A stretch of DNA of 64,000 nt from an uncultured Ruminococcus sp. (GCA_902762785.1 CACWPL010000006.1:1-64000); one strand, 5' to 3'. Shown: positions 28,459 to 36,300, counted from the stretch's first letter. Notes: a model not told the origin generated them from the sequence alone. Made by a program: numbers and translations.

Positions 28459-28476
28459 CGAGGGACGCGTCCCTCG
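28459..28476. other. Perfect 18-bp palindrome between Rrf2 and methyltransferase genes
   Basis: CGAGGGACGCGTCCCTCG with no U-tract on either strand. It may be a protein-binding site or an RNA hairpin limiting read-through from Rrf2 into the methyltransferase gene. Confidence 0.6.
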
Positions 28477-28494
28477 AAGTAGCCTATCACGGTA

Positions 28495-28926
28495 TCAAGA
28501 CGCGTTTTCTACATTGCGCAGCTCGTCGAGGAGCTGGGCGAGGGTCGTCTGCGCCATCTGCTGCTCCATCGCGGCCTGGATGCCGCCGAGACGGTCGTCC
28601 ATGAGGCGGTGGATGTTGCGCCCGACCGGGCAGAGCGGCTCGGGGTGCTCGTGGAAATGGAAGAGCGCCTCCTCCTTCTCCACGGCCTTGAACACGTCTA
28701 GGAGCGTGATCGTCTCTGCCGGCCGCGCGAGGGACGCCCCGCCGACCCCGGCCTTGACCTCGATGATCCCGGCCGCAGACAGCAGGCCGGAGATGTTCCG
28801 CACGACCACCGGGTCGACATGGATGCTGCCGGCCATAAAGGTCGACGTGACCTTCTGCGTGTCCTGGAACATGGCGATGCACAGGAGCATGTGGGTCGCG
28901 ATCGTCGTTCGGGATGAGAATTGCAT
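28495..28926 (-). CDS. Rrf2-family transcription regulator
   Basis: 143 residues, standard Rrf2 length. The winged helix-turn-helix region reads TFMAGSIHVDPVVVRNISGLLSAAGIIEVKAGVGGASLARP, ending in the family-typical glycine-rich wing. Only one cysteine (about 103) lies in the effector part, so the three-cysteine Fe-S cluster of IscR/NsrR is absent and it resembles the YwnA-type subgroup. It is divergent from a cupin gene. Three TTGTAA-N9-TTACAA-like operators lie between them, one across its own -35, which strongly suggests autoregulation. Confidence 0.92.
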   Translation of the reverse strand: MQFSSRTTIATHMLLCIAMFQDTQKVTSTFMAGSIHVDPVVVRNISGLLSAAGIIEVKAGVGGASLARPAETITLLDVFKAVEKEEALFHFHEHPEPLCPVGRNIHRLMDDRLGGIQAAMEQQMAQTTLAQLLDELRNVENAS

Positions 28927-28978
28927 GGCGTCCTCCTTCCGTGGGGATGGCTCGCCGCAGCGAGTGTGGTCTATTCTT

Positions 28979-29007
28979 ATTGTACCATATTTTCATTGTA
29001 ATGTCAA
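28979..29007 (-). promoter_or_regulatory. Promoter of the Rrf2 gene
   Basis: Minus strand TTGACA (29002-29007), 17 bases, TGG then TACAAT (28979-28984). The -35 lies inside the first Rrf2 operator. Confidence 0.85.
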
Positions 29008-29118
29008 CACTTACAATTTTACGACACAGGATCTGTGCATCTCTACAAAGTCTTGCTGTAACCATTGACATTACAGCTCAAGTATGCTATACTCTAGTTG
29101 TAACGAGATACGTTACAA
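28996..29118. promoter_or_regulatory. Three candidate Rrf2 operators
   Basis: Inverted repeats with identical geometry: TTGTAA-N9-TTACAA at 28996-29016 and 29098-29118, and CTGTAA-N9-TTACAG at 29056-29076. They cover, in order, the Rrf2 -35, the cupin -35 and the cupin transcript start. Confidence 0.85.
29065..29093 (+). promoter_or_regulatory. Promoter of the cupin gene
   Basis: TTGACA (29065-29070), 17 bases, TGC then TATACT (29088-29093), flanked by two of the operators. Confidence 0.87.
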
Positions 29119-29144
29119 CGAACCCTGAACAGGAGGTCATCATC

Positions 29145-29501
29145 ATGGAGAACTACAAAAAGGTAAGCGTCGCAGAGGCGGCGAGGACGGAGCTGCACGA
29201 CGCGCTGGGGCTGACCGGCGCAGAGATCAGCGTCAATACGCTCCCGGCGGGGGCATGCGTGCCCTTCATCCACGCCCACAAGCAGAACGAGGAGATCTAC
29301 GCGATCCTGGCCGGCAAGGGCAAGGCCGTGATCGACGGTGAGACGTTCTCGCTCGCAGCAGGGGACTGGGTGCGCGTCGCGCCTGCGGCCAAGCGGCAGT
29401 TCTTCGCCGCGGAGGATGCCGCGATCACCTATGCCTGCATCCAGGTCAAGGCCGGCTCCCTCGAGGCCTACACCGCCGACGATGCCGTCATCGAGGCATG
29501 A
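29145..29501 (+). CDS. Small cupin-domain protein
   Basis: 118 residues, a single cupin barrel. Motif 1 reads PFIHAHKQNEEIYAILAGKGKAVIDGE and motif 2 is GDWVRVAPAAKRQFFA. The usual metal ligands are two His and one Glu in motif 1; H-A-H-x4-E is present. The His of motif 2 is missing, so metal binding may be weakened. Cytoplasmic. It begins after AGGAGG and is probably repressed by the divergent Rrf2 protein. Enzymatic role unknown; such cupins are often induced by electrophile, oxidant or nitrosative stress. Confidence 0.88.
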   Translation: MENYKKVSVAEAARTELHDALGLTGAEISVNTLPAGACVPFIHAHKQNEEIYAILAGKGKAVIDGETFSLAAGDWVRVAPAAKRQFFAAEDAAITYACIQVKAGSLEAYTADDAVIEA

Positions 29502-29513
29502 CCTGATGTCCCG

Positions 29514-29550
29514 CGCCCCTCGCCGCATGGATGGCGAGGGGCGTTTTTTT
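29514..29550 (+). terminator. Terminator of the cupin gene
   Basis: Stem CGCCCCTCGCC/GGCGAGGGGCG followed by seven T. Confidence 0.93.
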
Positions 29551-29574
29551 CTCGTGAACGCCGCAAGATACCCC

Positions 29575-29603
29575 TTGACGATCGCGCGAAAATATGGTAT
29601 GAT
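29575..29603 (+). promoter_or_regulatory. Promoter of the T-box operon
   Basis: TTGACG (29575-29580), 17 bases, TGG then TATGAT (29598-29603). Confidence 0.82.
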
Positions 29604-29609
29604 AGTATA

Positions 29610-29865
29610 TATCCCCAAAACGCAAGGATGGAGGAAGGTAGCCGCGTGGAGCTCACAGAGACGTGCCGGTCGGTGCAAGGCACGGTGTGAAGCGCGGTGA
29701 GATACGCTCCGGAGCGGATGTGCAGAACCGCGGATCGCCGCGCAGTAGGTGCATACGGCAGCGCCCGTTATCGCGCGACGAGGCCGCAGTCTCTGCGGTG
29801 AATAGAGGTGGTACCACGGTCGAAGATCGTCCTCTGCGCATTTGGCAGGGGATGTTTTTCTTTCC
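29610..29865 (+). promoter_or_regulatory. Tyrosine T-box riboswitch
   Basis: The conserved T-box core AGAGGTGGTACCACG lies at about 29804-29818, just before an intrinsic terminator (about 29825-29858, ending TTTTTC). Upstream, stem I has the typical elements (GAGCTCACAGAGA at about 29650, the distal loop, then GAGATACGCTCC). The candidate specifier codon is TAC at 29703-29705, i.e. Tyr. Uncharged tRNA-Tyr would favour read-through. tyrS is the fourth reading frame of the transcript, which supports the tyrosine assignment. Confidence 0.9.
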
Positions 29866-29893
29866 GACCGTATCTGCAAAGGAGCGTGATCGC

Positions 29894-29941
29894 ATGGTCT
29901 GGATGGCACATGCCGTCGCCTATATGGAGAGGGCCGCATAG
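29894..29941 (+). CDS. Possible 15-residue leader peptide
   Basis: A 15-codon frame (MVWMAHAVAYMERAA) follows AAAGGAG by 9 bases. Its stop TAG directly abuts the ATG of the next gene. It may be a coupling peptide for the membrane protein, or chance. Confidence 0.4.
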   Translation: MVWMAHAVAYMERAA

Positions 29942-30238
29942 ATGGCGCGCCCGATCGACAAAAAGACCCGCACCAAGGCGTGGATCCTGCTGGTGCTGGT
30001 CCTCATCGCCATGTGCATCCCGATGCGCACGCAGCAGAAGTCCGGCACCGTGACCTATCGCGCGGTCGTCTGGTCGCTCACGCGGTTCCATGAGCCTGCG
30101 GTCGAGGACCATCGGCTGGGCCTGCGGACAGGGGAGGAGTGGCGGATCTTCGGCCATATCGTCCATAGCAGCGTCGTCTTCACGCCGGATGACATCGCCA
30201 CCACGATCGCGCCCGCCGGAGAGGAGGGGACGTCCTGA
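29942..30238 (+). CDS. Small membrane protein under T-box control
   Basis: 98 residues. A basic N-terminus (MARPIDKKTRTKA) precedes one transmembrane segment (WILLVLVLIAMCIPM). The rest is probably extracytoplasmic (GTVTYRAVVWSLTRFHEPAVEDHRLGLRTGEEWRIFGH). No known family. Its stop overlaps the start of the next gene (TGATG), so the two are coupled and probably act together. Confidence 0.78.
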   Translation: MARPIDKKTRTKAWILLVLVLIAMCIPMRTQQKSGTVTYRAVVWSLTRFHEPAVEDHRLGLRTGEEWRIFGHIVHSSVVFTPDDIATTIAPAGEEGTS

Positions 30239-31149
30239 TGCCGCCCATCCTGCCGCAGCGCACCATGATCGTGACGCTGCTCGCGTCGGCCGCAGTCGTG
30301 TTCGTGATCTTCTTCGTCCTCATCGGAGATACGATGGGGAAGGTCATCGGCATCGTCATCCCGCTCGCCCTCATCTTCTGGACGATCTTCTCGACCGTCA
30401 AGGAGCGCCGCGCGGACGTGGACGCCGTCGGCAAGCGCAAGGCCATCCTCGACGGCAGCTACTTCCGCGATCCTGCCTGGCGCGAGGCCTACCTCGCCTA
30501 CAAGCAGGCGCACCCGTGGGAGACCTGCAAGGGCGACGACGTCCGCCGCGACCTCTCCCGCCGCTATCGCCGCAGCAGCCACATCACCTTCGGCATCGTG
30601 AGCATCCTTTTGCTCTTTGCCACGGTCGTGGGGCTCGTGACGGCATTCGACCCGATCCTGCTGCTCGGCTTCCCGTTCTTCGGGTGGCTGCTGTGGATCC
30701 AGATCACGGGCTTTCTGGGGCGCCCCGTGCTGAAATGGTACCGCACGCGCCGCACCGACCCGCAGTTCCCGGAATACGAGGCCAGCTACCGCAAGAGCCA
30801 GATCCTCTGCTACCGCACCCCGGAGCTCACCTCCGGCATCAGCATCGGCCCCACGCACATCCTCCTATTTGATAAGGAGGACATCCACACGATCGAGCTC
30901 TCCTGTGCCAAGGAGATGACACGCAAGGTCGTCCGCCAGAAGGACTACCAGGACTCCACCTTCGTCGGCGACAAATACCGACATTTCGCCGTTTTGCATG
31001 TGGAGACGCCGCGCGGCAGCTTCGACCTGCCCACAGAGCTTGACGAATACCAGGTCGAGATGGCCATCGAGGCTTTCATGCGCCTGCGCGGCGCACAGCC
31101 GAACGAGACCGGCTATGACATCGCCCTGCACAATGAGAACGTGACGTGA
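30238..31149 (+). CDS. Membrane protein of unknown function, YcxB-like topology
   Basis: 303 residues. Two hydrophobic segments near the start (about 9-45), a soluble loop, two more (about 118-160), then a soluble C-terminal domain of about 140 residues with alternating strands (ISIGPTHILLFDKEDIHTIELS). That layout resembles YcxB/PH-like membrane proteins, but I cannot name the family firmly. It is translationally coupled to the 98-residue protein and precedes tyrS by 46 bases without a terminator. Confidence 0.78.
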   Translation: MPPILPQRTMIVTLLASAAVVFVIFFVLIGDTMGKVIGIVIPLALIFWTIFSTVKERRADVDAVGKRKAILDGSYFRDPAWREAYLAYKQAHPWETCKGDDVRRDLSRRYRRSSHITFGIVSILLLFATVVGLVTAFDPILLLGFPFFGWLLWIQITGFLGRPVLKWYRTRRTDPQFPEYEASYRKSQILCYRTPELTSGISIGPTHILLFDKEDIHTIELSCAKEMTRKVVRQKDYQDSTFVGDKYRHFAVLHVETPRGSFDLPTELDEYQVEMAIEAFMRLRGAQPNETGYDIALHNENVT

Positions 31150-31195
31150 CATCACGTCTGTCGATATGTACACACTATTATAGGAGGAACATCCC

Positions 31196-32425
31196 ATGAC
31201 TGTATTTGAAGAACTGCAAAGACGCGGCCTGCTCGCCCAGCTCACCGACGAGGACGAGATCCGCGACCTCATCAACGCCGGCAAGGCCACCTTTTACATC
31301 GGCTTCGACCCGACCGCGGATTCGCTGCACGTTGGCCACTTCATGGCGCTCTGCCTGATGAAGCGCCTCCAGATGGCCGGCAACAAGCCGATCGCACTGG
31401 TCGGCGGCGGCACCGGCATGATCGGCGACCCGTCCGGCAAGAGCGACATGCGCAAGATGCTCACCCCCGAGACCATCGCCCACAACTGTGAGTGCTTCAA
31501 GAAGCAGATGAGCCGATTCATCGACTTTTCTGACGGCAAGGCGCTCATGGTCAACAACGGCGACTGGCTCCTTGATCTGAACTACATCGACGTCCTCCGC
31601 GAGGTCGGCGCGTGCTTCTCCGTCAATAAGATGCTGACCTTCGAGTGCTACAAGCAGCGCATGGAGCGCGGCCTGACCTTCCTCGAGTTCAACTACATGA
31701 TCATGCAGAGCTACGACTTCTACAAGCTCTTCCAGGACTACGGCTGCAACATGCAGTTCGGCGGCGACGATCAGTGGGCGAACATGCTCGGCGGCACGGA
31801 GCTGATCCGCAAGAAGCTCGGCAAGGACGCCTACGCCATGACCATCACCCTCCTGCTCAACTCCGAGGGCAAGAAGATGGGCAAGACCGAGAAGGGCGCC
31901 GTTTGGCTCGACCCGGAGAAGACCTCGCCCTACGATTTCTTCCAGTATTGGCGCAACGTGGCCGATGCGGACGTCATCAAGTGCCTGAAGATGCTGACCT
32001 TCGTCCCGATCGAGAAGATCGAGGAGATGGAGGCCGACCTCGCGGCCAACGGCGACGGCAAGGCCTACAACGAGGCCAAGGAGCTCCTCGCCTACGAGCT
32101 GACCGCGCTCGTCCATGGTGACGAGGAGGCCAAGAAGGCGCTCGACGCTGCAAGAGCCGTCTTTGGCGGCGGCGGCAGCTCCGAGAACATGCCCACCACC
32201 ACCCTCACGGCCGACCAGCTCACCGACGGCGCGATCAACATCTGCGAGCTGCTCGTGACCTGCGGCCTCGTGCCGACCAAGTCCGAGGGACGCCGCAACG
32301 TCCAGCAGGGCGGCGTGTCGATCGACGGCGAGAAGGTCACTGACCCGAACGCCATGATCCCCGTCTCCGGCGAGGTCATCATCAAGAAGGGCAAGAAGGT
32401 CTTCCACAAGGTCGCCCTCGCGTAA
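31196..32425 (+). CDS. tyrS: Tyrosyl-tRNA synthetase
   Basis: 409 residues, normal for class Ic bacterial TyrRS. HIGH motif is HVGH (45-48), the KMSKS equivalent is KMGKT (227-231), and the tyrosine pocket includes FNYMIMQSYDF and GGDDQWANMLGG. A C-terminal S4-like RNA-binding domain ends the protein (RRNVQQGGVSIDGEKV). It charges tRNA-Tyr. AGGAGGAACATCCC precedes the ATG. Control by the T-box 1.3 kb upstream is likely because no terminator intervenes. Confidence 0.97.
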   Translation: MTVFEELQRRGLLAQLTDEDEIRDLINAGKATFYIGFDPTADSLHVGHFMALCLMKRLQMAGNKPIALVGGGTGMIGDPSGKSDMRKMLTPETIAHNCECFKKQMSRFIDFSDGKALMVNNGDWLLDLNYIDVLREVGACFSVNKMLTFECYKQRMERGLTFLEFNYMIMQSYDFYKLFQDYGCNMQFGGDDQWANMLGGTELIRKKLGKDAYAMTITLLLNSEGKKMGKTEKGAVWLDPEKTSPYDFFQYWRNVADADVIKCLKMLTFVPIEKIEEMEADLAANGDGKAYNEAKELLAYELTALVHGDEEAKKALDAARAVFGGGGSSENMPTTTLTADQLTDGAINICELLVTCGLVPTKSEGRRNVQQGGVSIDGEKVTDPNAMIPVSGEVIIKKGKKVFHKVALA

Positions 32426-32433
32426 ACGAAAAC

Positions 32434-32462
32434 GAACGCCCCCTCAGAGCGAGGGGGCGTTC
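32434..32462. terminator. Terminator between tyrS and the phosphoesterase gene
   Basis: Stem GAACGCCCCCTC/GAGGGGGCGTTC with a 5-base loop. Flanks are T-containing on both strands; the genes converge. Confidence 0.82.
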
Positions 32463-32478
32463 TCGTTGCGATAGGGCA

Positions 32479-33312
32479 TCATTCAGCAGTCAGCGTCACG
32501 ACGACGACCTCCGGGTCGTTGAAGAGCCGCACGGGGATGGTGCTGTTCCCGAGGCCGCGGCTGATGACCATGTGCGTGTCGCCCTCGGTGTGCATCCCCT
32601 CATAATAGACAGGGTCGAAGCCCTGGTCGGGCGCGATCACGCCGCCGATGATCGGCAGCCGCCACTGCCCGCCGTGTGCGTGGCCGGTCAGGACGAGGTC
32701 ATAGCCGCAATGTGCATATTCGTCGAGATACTGCGGTTCGTGTGCCAGCAGGATCCGCATGGGGGCTTCCGCCGTCTCCTCCGCCATCCGGCGTGGCATG
32801 TCGGACTGGAGGGACTCGTCTCGGATGCCGAGGAGCGTGATGCTGTCGCCGCCGCGCGAGAGCGTGGTCTGCTCATCAAGGAGGAGCGTGACACCGGCAT
32901 CGGCAAGGCCGTCATAGAGCGCCTGCGCGTCCGCCTCGGAGAGCCATGCCTCATGGTTCCCGTTGACATAGTAGACGTCACAGATGTCCGTCAGCGCGGA
33001 CGCGAGGCCGATGGCGCGGGGGATGTTCGTGCGGTAGGCATCGATCATGTCGCCCGTGAGGACGATGATGTCCGGCTCCTGTGCCGCCGCCAGTGTGACC
33101 AGACGCGCGTTGTCCCGCCCGAACTGTGCATCGTGCGTATCCGAGAGCTGGACGATCCGGTACCCCTCGAACCCCGCTGGTGCAGGACAGGTATACTCCG
33201 TCACAGTGAGATGTGTGTTCTCGAACCAACAGAAGCCCGCCGCGAGGCACAGGATGACGCCGCCGATGATGAGTCGGCGGCGCTTGGCGGGTCGTTTCGT
33301 CTCCGCAGCCAT
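32479..33312 (-). CDS. Membrane-anchored metallophosphoesterase (YkuE/YaeI-like)
   Basis: 277 residues. A basic N-terminus and one transmembrane segment (LIIGGVILCLAAGFCWF) place the enzyme outside the membrane. The metal motifs are complete: QLSDTHD, LTGDMID, NGNHEAW, LLAHEP, LTGHAHGGQ. YkuE/YaeI relatives act on phospholipid or pyrophosphate headgroups; the substrate here is unknown. Its ATG is one base after the stop of the cohesin-like gene, so it is translated from that mRNA, an odd partnership. Confidence 0.92.
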   Translation of the reverse strand: MAAETKRPAKRRRLIIGGVILCLAAGFCWFENTHLTVTEYTCPAPAGFEGYRIVQLSDTHDAQFGRDNARLVTLAAAQEPDIIVLTGDMIDAYRTNIPRAIGLASALTDICDVYYVNGNHEAWLSEADAQALYDGLADAGVTLLLDEQTTLSRGGDSITLLGIRDESLQSDMPRRMAEETAEAPMRILLAHEPQYLDEYAHCGYDLVLTGHAHGGQWRLPIIGGVIAPDQGFDPVYYEGMHTEGDTHMVISRGLGNSTIPVRLFNDPEVVVVTLTAE

Positions 33313-33313
33313 G

Positions 33314-34606
33314 TCAGGGGTACACCGGGAGAGCCGTGACGAGCTTGACGACGGCCTTGAGCAGCGTTAGCCCGTCAGTCGTGTCGATCGCACCGTCGCG
33401 GTAGACATCGGCACACGCGCTCTGCGAGGTGGTCAGAGTGCTCGTGCCAAGGAGCGCACGGTTCAGCAGGATGACATCGAGGATGTCGAGCGTGTTGTCG
33501 TTGTTCACATCGCCGCACTCATATTGCCCGGAGCCTTGGGTCTCGCTCGTTTCCTCGGCGGGGTAGTCGACGATGACGGTGCGCGTATACGTCACGCCGT
33601 TGCTGGTCGCAAGGACCATCGCAGTGCCGTTCTTCAAGCCGGTGACGAGACCGTTGCGGTCGACGGTGACAGTGTCCGGCGCCGTGGAGATCCAGGAGAC
33701 CGTCCCGACCGCGTCAGGGAAGATGAGATAGACCTCGTCGTCCGGGTCGGTGAGGACGATGTCCCCGGTGTCCTTCATCGAATGGTGATAGGCCTCAGAG
33801 ACGGTCACATCGCACGGCAGCAGCGACGTCCCGGCGAGCGCGTACACGGTCGCGTGGCCCGGCTTGACGGCCTTGACCTGTCCGTCCTCAACGGTCACGA
33901 TGTCATCATGGTCGCTGAGCCAGACGATGTCGCCGGTATAGTTGTCCACAGTGAGGGAGGCGGACTCGCCGCGGTCGAGCTCGAGCTCATTCTGGGAGAG
34001 CTGCGGGGCAGACGGGTCGGGGATGGTGATGCTCCCGTCCAGGGAGAGCGCACGCATCTCCTCGATGGTGTCGGTCTCCTTATCCGTGTACCAGCAGGAC
34101 GGGGAGCCGTCGACGCCGTTCCAGGTGAGACCGAGATAATACTGGTCGCCGACCTTCACGTCCTCCGGGAGGCGGAAGGTGACAGTGATGAGGGGGGCAC
34201 GCTGTGCGGTCGCTGTGTCGTCCGCTGATGCGGCCGCACATGCGAACCAGACCAGATCGTTCACGGGACTGTCCGCATAGCCCATGACAGTGACCGGCGC
34301 ATCGGCCTTGACCTTCTCCACCGTGAGTCGCGGGTCATAGGTCATGCCGAACGAAGCGGCAAGGAATCCGGCCTCATTGCCGTCCACGCGGATGGGGACA
34401 TCGACCAGGAGACGGTCGGCATCCTCCTCGCCGCCGGTCGCCTCCGGGACGGTATATAAGACCTTTTCGATGCTCAGGACTGCGGGGTCGGCCGCCGCGG
34501 CCTTGAGGGGAAGGGCATTTGCTGCACCGCAAAGCATGGATCCTGCCGTCAAAATGGACAGGAGCCGCTCGGCATGCTTGCGGATCGGCGATCCTATCTT
34601 CTTCAT
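33314..34606 (-). CDS. Cohesin-like / Big2 / dockerin protein, candidate adaptor scaffoldin
   Basis: 430 residues. Signal peptide to about 38. A cohesin-like beta sandwich spans about 42-196 (LLVDVPIRVDGNEAGFLAASFGMTYDPRLTVEKV ... LITVTFRLPEDVKVGDQYYLGL ... LDGSITI). Two bacterial Ig-like Big2 domains (about 203-270 and 285-347) follow. A C-terminal dockerin (364-425) reads CGDVNNDNTLDILDVILLNRALL and VYRDGAIDTTDGLTLLKAVV. That dockerin differs from the LQKW/MKR type in the other seven proteins, suggesting a different cohesin partner. A cohesin plus a different dockerin is the layout of ScaC-type adaptors in Ruminococcus flavefaciens. ATG 34606 has GGAGG 8 bases upstream. Confidence 0.8.
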   Translation of the reverse strand: MKKIGSPIRKHAERLLSILTAGSMLCGAANALPLKAAAADPAVLSIEKVLYTVPEATGGEEDADRLLVDVPIRVDGNEAGFLAASFGMTYDPRLTVEKVKADAPVTVMGYADSPVNDLVWFACAAASADDTATAQRAPLITVTFRLPEDVKVGDQYYLGLTWNGVDGSPSCWYTDKETDTIEEMRALSLDGSITIPDPSAPQLSQNELELDRGESASLTVDNYTGDIVWLSDHDDIVTVEDGQVKAVKPGHATVYALAGTSLLPCDVTVSEAYHHSMKDTGDIVLTDPDDEVYLIFPDAVGTVSWISTAPDTVTVDRNGLVTGLKNGTAMVLATSNGVTYTRTVIVDYPAEETSETQGSGQYECGDVNNDNTLDILDVILLNRALLGTSTLTTSQSACADVYRDGAIDTTDGLTLLKAVVKLVTALPVYP

Positions 34607-34631
34607 AAATAACGCCTCCATGATGATGTGC

Positions 34632-34745
34632 CTGTCCGTATCGGACGACGGACAGTTATCAACAGTTCGTAATGATCGCGACTATCGAAAGAAGCGAGAC
34701 ACGCACTCTTACAAGACCGCTTCGCGGACCGGAGCGGCGATAGTC
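34632..34745 (-). ncRNA. Structured 5' leader RNA of the cohesin-like gene
   Basis: The transcript should start near 34772, giving a leader of about 165 bases. It contains a long-range 8-bp stem (GACTATCG 34680-34687 with CGATAGTC 34738-34745) enclosing a CCGCT/AGCGG hairpin, and a separate perfect hairpin CTGTCCGT/ACGGACAG (34632-34655). I recognise no riboswitch class. Confidence 0.55.
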
Positions 34746-34778
34746 CAACTATTAGGTGATAGTTCTACTATTACTTAT

Positions 34779-34807
34779 ATTATAGCATATCAAAACGTTT
34801 ACGTCAA
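34779..34807 (-). promoter_or_regulatory. Promoter with internal operator for the cohesin-like gene
   Basis: Minus strand TTGACG (34802-34807), 17 bases, TATAAT (34779-34784). The spacer holds AAACGTTTT (cre-like palindrome, 34791-34802). Confidence 0.87.
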
Positions 34808-35007
34808 CCGCTTTTTCGTCTGATCTGCATGTTTTTTTCGATTCGGGGCGACTTTTTTTCTACATGTGCTTGGATCCTTCTGGGATATTACAGAGCGTAT
34901 ATCTTTCGATGGCCGATCAGGGAGACTTGTCGGCAGCGATCGGAGACGTTCATACTTTGTTCATGGTTTGTTTGTCAAATATGGGGTAAACCTATGCCTG
35001 ATCGTGG
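34808..35007. other. Intergenic region without genes
   Basis: AT-rich stretch between the divergent cohesin-like and CPBP genes. No gene, repeat or further promoter found. Confidence 0.5.
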
Positions 35008-35013
35008 TATAAT
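35008..35013 (+). promoter_or_regulatory. -10 element upstream of the CPBP gene
   Basis: TATAAT preceded by TGG, with no good -35 at 16-18 bases. Confidence 0.5.
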
Positions 35014-35100
35014 AAAAATGGCAGTATATGCGCCCATATTTGGTGAACGCTGCGACTCGCACGGTCATGGGCCGCCGTGCATGACAAAGGGGGGGAGGAC

Positions 35101-36264
35101 ATGGTGGACGCACACGCAGACGCGCATGAAGAGACAGAGATGATCGACGTGGTCGAGTCCTTTTCGTGTCCTGCACAGACCGAGGCCTACATCAAGGCCT
35201 TCCAAGGCTGGCGCCGCCGCGAGAGGTGCCCCTATGCCTACCGTTTCCATAAGAATCCCAAGGAGACGACCTTCTCCGACGGCCGTGCGGTCGGCGCTGA
35301 CACACCGGCGCTCGCACAGTCCTCTGCGCTGCGTGCGCTGGGAGGGCTATTCGGATCGGTCCTGCTCCTATACCTGCTGCTCGAGAACGTGCTCGACAAG
35401 GTGCTCGTGCTGCTCGCGAACGTGCTCGGCTACCGTGTGGAGATCCTGTATTGGGGCGACACACGGCTCTACGGCGACCTGCGCGCGGTGTTCCTGATCG
35501 CCGCAGGGGTGGACATCGTCAAGTATCTGATACCGGCGCTGGTGCTCGCGCTGTTCCTCAAGCTCCCGCGTGAGGTGCGGTTCCCGCTCCCGGTCTCCCA
35601 TCCGCAGCGCCTCCTCGACGGCATCGGGCTCATGATGCTGCTGAGCGTGGGCTTCGGCACGTTCTTCGTCTCGCAGTCGGCGGAGATGTCGAAATACCGC
35701 ATGATCGCGGATGCGGTCGGCGCGGAGGACCACAGGATCATCCTGTTCATCCTGTTCTCCGTGTTCGTGCAGCCGTTCGCGGCGGAGCTCCTCCTGCACG
35801 GGAGCATGTTCCAGGTACTGCGGCAGTTCGGCGACCGCTTCACCGTCTGCACGACCGCGGTCCTCTCGGCATGTCTTGCCCATAACGTGCAGGATGCGGT
35901 GCGTATCGGGGTCGTGACCTTCCTGATCTCCGCCTACGTCATCACGACAGGCAGCGTCATCTCGGCGATCCTGCTGCGTGTGACCCACGAGATCTACATG
36001 TTCGCGCTCTTCTACATCGGCAATTTCGGTCAGCTCCATTCTGTCCTCTGGTGGATCGCGGTGGTGACGCCGGTCCTGATCTTCTCGGTGACCGCGGTGC
36101 TCTATCTGCACCGCCACGAGGGACGTATCCGCATGCCCTCCAAGGACACGGACGGTATGAGCGTCATGGAGCAGTCCGCAGTATTCTATACGACCTTGCC
36201 CATGACTGTCTATCTGATCGTGAGCGTGCTGTTCATGATCGTGACGGTCATCCTGGCGAGCTAG
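35101..36264 (+). CDS. CPBP-like intramembrane protein with altered catalytic motif
   Basis: 387 residues. A soluble N-terminus (about 70 residues, acidic then basic) precedes about eight hydrophobic helices. The region PFAAELLLHGSMFQVL aligns with motif 1 of CPBP/Abi proteases (EELxxRG), but the first Glu is A228 and the Arg is H233. The motif 2 histidine is kept (LSACLAHNVQD, H261) and a third-helix His occurs in RVTHEIYMFAL. Activity is doubtful; it may be a pseudoprotease or scaffold. ATG 35101 is chosen because of GGGGGGGAGGAC. Confidence 0.78.
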   Translation: MVDAHADAHEETEMIDVVESFSCPAQTEAYIKAFQGWRRRERCPYAYRFHKNPKETTFSDGRAVGADTPALAQSSALRALGGLFGSVLLLYLLLENVLDKVLVLLANVLGYRVEILYWGDTRLYGDLRAVFLIAAGVDIVKYLIPALVLALFLKLPREVRFPLPVSHPQRLLDGIGLMMLLSVGFGTFFVSQSAEMSKYRMIADAVGAEDHRIILFILFSVFVQPFAAELLLHGSMFQVLRQFGDRFTVCTTAVLSACLAHNVQDAVRIGVVTFLISAYVITTGSVISAILLRVTHEIYMFALFYIGNFGQLHSVLWWIAVVTPVLIFSVTAVLYLHRHEGRIRMPSKDTDGMSVMEQSAVFYTTLPMTVYLIVSVLFMIVTVILAS

Positions 36265-36300
36265 ACAGTCCCGTGCTGCGGCCGGGACTGTGGCTTTTTT
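36265..36300 (+). terminator. Terminator of the CPBP gene
   Basis: Stem ACAGTCCC/GGGACTGT followed by GGCTTTTTT. Confidence 0.87.
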
